Below, piece after piece: positions 63,359 to 64,000 of a stretch of 64,000 bases of DNA; position 1 is the stretch's first letter; each line of letters begins with the position of its first letter. Location: contig NZ_JBBPCO010000005.1 in assembly GCF_038070005.1 (NCBI RefSeq), positions 62,001-126,000 of the forward strand, in the 5' to 3' direction. The notes below the pieces were generated by a model, which was not told the origin of the DNA, did no database searches, and was given only the letters and a program-made list of their open reading frames with translations. A program made the translations under genes and the position numbers. Origin of the DNA: Thermithiobacillus plumbiphilus. GTDB taxonomy: Bacteria; Pseudomonadota; Gammaproteobacteria; Acidithiobacillales; Thermithiobacillaceae.

Positions 63359-63913
63359 TCAAGGATTGGTGCTCATCTCGATACGCTGCTGGCGCTTTTC
63401 AAAACCGCCGTCCGTAGCCGGCACCAGTTCTATCAGGCGCAATGCGGACTCACCTGGCCGCTGGACGATCTCGACCACGCGCCCATCGTTGCGTCCCAGG
63501 TAATTGCCGAGCGTGACCCGGTAAACCTTGCCATCGGGCGTCTTGATCAGGCCCCAGGGCTGGCCTTTCACATCGCGCACGATGCCGACGAGATTGAGAC
63601 TGCCTAGGTCGAACTCTTCGAGCACCTGACGCACCCGGTTGCTGTTGGGACGCGGCCCCTTGGCGATTTCGAGGGTACGTTCCTTGCGCCGGCTTTCCTC
63701 GAAACTGGTGAAGGGATCGCGACGGTTTTCTCCGGTATAGAGAATGATGCTCGGCAGCGGCGCCTCGGGCAACTTTTCGATCGATTTGCCGGACTTGGGC
63801 GCCGCGGCCACGAACTGTTTCAGATCGGCCATGTCATCTCCCTGAGCGCAGCCGCCCAGAGACAGGGCCCCGCCGAGCAGGAAGGCAACCGACCAGAACG
63901 CCTTGTGATTCAT
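63359..63913 (-). CDS. pilP: Type IV pilus inner-membrane lipoprotein PilP
   Basis: The 184-aa lipoprotein has a lipobox (LSLGGCAQ, Cys22), a flexible segment with RRDPFTSF and the beta-sandwich domain (FDLGSLNLVGIVRDVKGQPWGLIKTPDGKVYRVTLGNYLG). It links PilNO to PilQ. ATG 63913 overlaps the pilO stop by 2 bases of sequence (ATGA). Confidence 0.97.
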   Translation of the reverse strand: MNHKAFWSVAFLLGGALSLGGCAQGDDMADLKQFVAAAPKSGKSIEKLPEAPLPSIILYTGENRRDPFTSFEESRRKERTLEIAKGPRPNSNRVRQVLEEFDLGSLNLVGIVRDVKGQPWGLIKTPDGKVYRVTLGNYLGRNDGRVVEIVQRPGESALRLIELVPATDGGFEKRQQRIEMSTNP

Positions 63914-64000
63914 TTCTTCACCTCCTCCGCCTTGGCCTTGGCATTCAGCTCCGCCTCGTCCAGATAGCGGTAGGTCTGCAGGCGGGCCTCCAGGCGCAGC
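63910..64000 (-). CDS. pilO: Type IV pilus assembly protein PilO (C-terminal end only)
   Basis: The last 29 codons of a minus-strand gene read LEARLQTYRYLDEAELNAK and end EEVKK before TGA 63912-63910. The TYRYLDEAE segment and its position before pilP are typical of PilO, the inner-membrane partner of PilN and PilP. The rest lies beyond the window. Confidence 0.9.
   Translation of the reverse strand, partial: LRLEARLQTYRYLDEAELNAKAKAEEVKK

Overview
The window is a dense, GC-rich bacterial chromosome segment. Gene content and order look gammaproteobacterial or close to it, for example an Acidithiobacillia-type lineage. The clues are pilO-pilP-pilQ-aroK-aroB next to gltB-gltD-hemE, mreBCD-mrdA-rodA-mltB-rlpA-dacA-dat-ybeD-lipB-lipA, and lptD-surA-S4-pdxA-ksgA. 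Gram-negative envelope genes are prominent (LptD, SurA, PldA, PilQ, MltB, RlpA). A complete glycolate oxidase, HemJ instead of HemG/HemY, and flavin-dependent ThyX are also present. No rRNA, CRISPR array, prophage or intact insertion sequence was seen. The species cannot be fixed from the sequence alone.

Layout. 1-2998: a partial minus-strand gene fusing a phosphoribosyltransferase-like and a kinase-like domain, a tRNA-Gly(CCC), a DksA-like regulator with an altered zinc finger, and rluE. 3065-4507: a DJ-1/PfpI protein and rpiA. 4564-8082: a BON/SRPBCC envelope protein, a 57-aa membrane peptide and a PAS-GGDEF-EAL protein. 8234-15546: one tight operon of a phosphoketolase-like TPP enzyme, a four-carbon acid sugar kinase and glcDEF. 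15771-18827: a stress-associated cluster of glycine-zipper and YsnF/DUF2382 proteins plus a one-TM protein. 19058-26000: a chemoreceptor, a PA2778/PA2779-like pair, hemJ with a TlpA-type thioredoxin, a K+/H+ antiporter, darP and a YbjN-type gene. 26062-31675: ksgA, pdxA, an S4 protein, surA and lptD. 31749-35029: amgK, murU, an unknown 146-aa gene and pldA, all overlapping. 35106-36461: a broken YhcG/DUF1016 nuclease gene and a DUF218 protein. 36563-48252: the lipoate and cell-shape block. 48582-52335: an alpha/beta hydrolase, hemE and gltD. 52386-64000: gltB, a small membrane protein, dgt, thyX, aroB, aroK, pilQ, pilP and the end of pilO.

How the genes work together. Peptidoglycan synthesis and recycling is covered by MreBCD/PBP2/RodA (elongation), MltB/RlpA/DacA (remodelling) and AmgK/MurU (MurNAc salvage). 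Outer-membrane assembly and repair is covered by SurA, LptD and PldA. Central metabolism includes RpiA, glutamate synthase, shikimate steps AroK/AroB, PdxA, haem steps HemE/HemJ and lipoylation by LipB/LipA. Deoxynucleotide metabolism (Dgt, ThyX) sits at the end of the pil-aro operon.

The most unusual material is the phosphoketolase-like/DUF1537 kinase/glycolate oxidase operon, which suggests a coupled sugar-phosphate and two-carbon acid route, and the partial PRTase-kinase-like fusion at the left edge. Both functional readings are inference.
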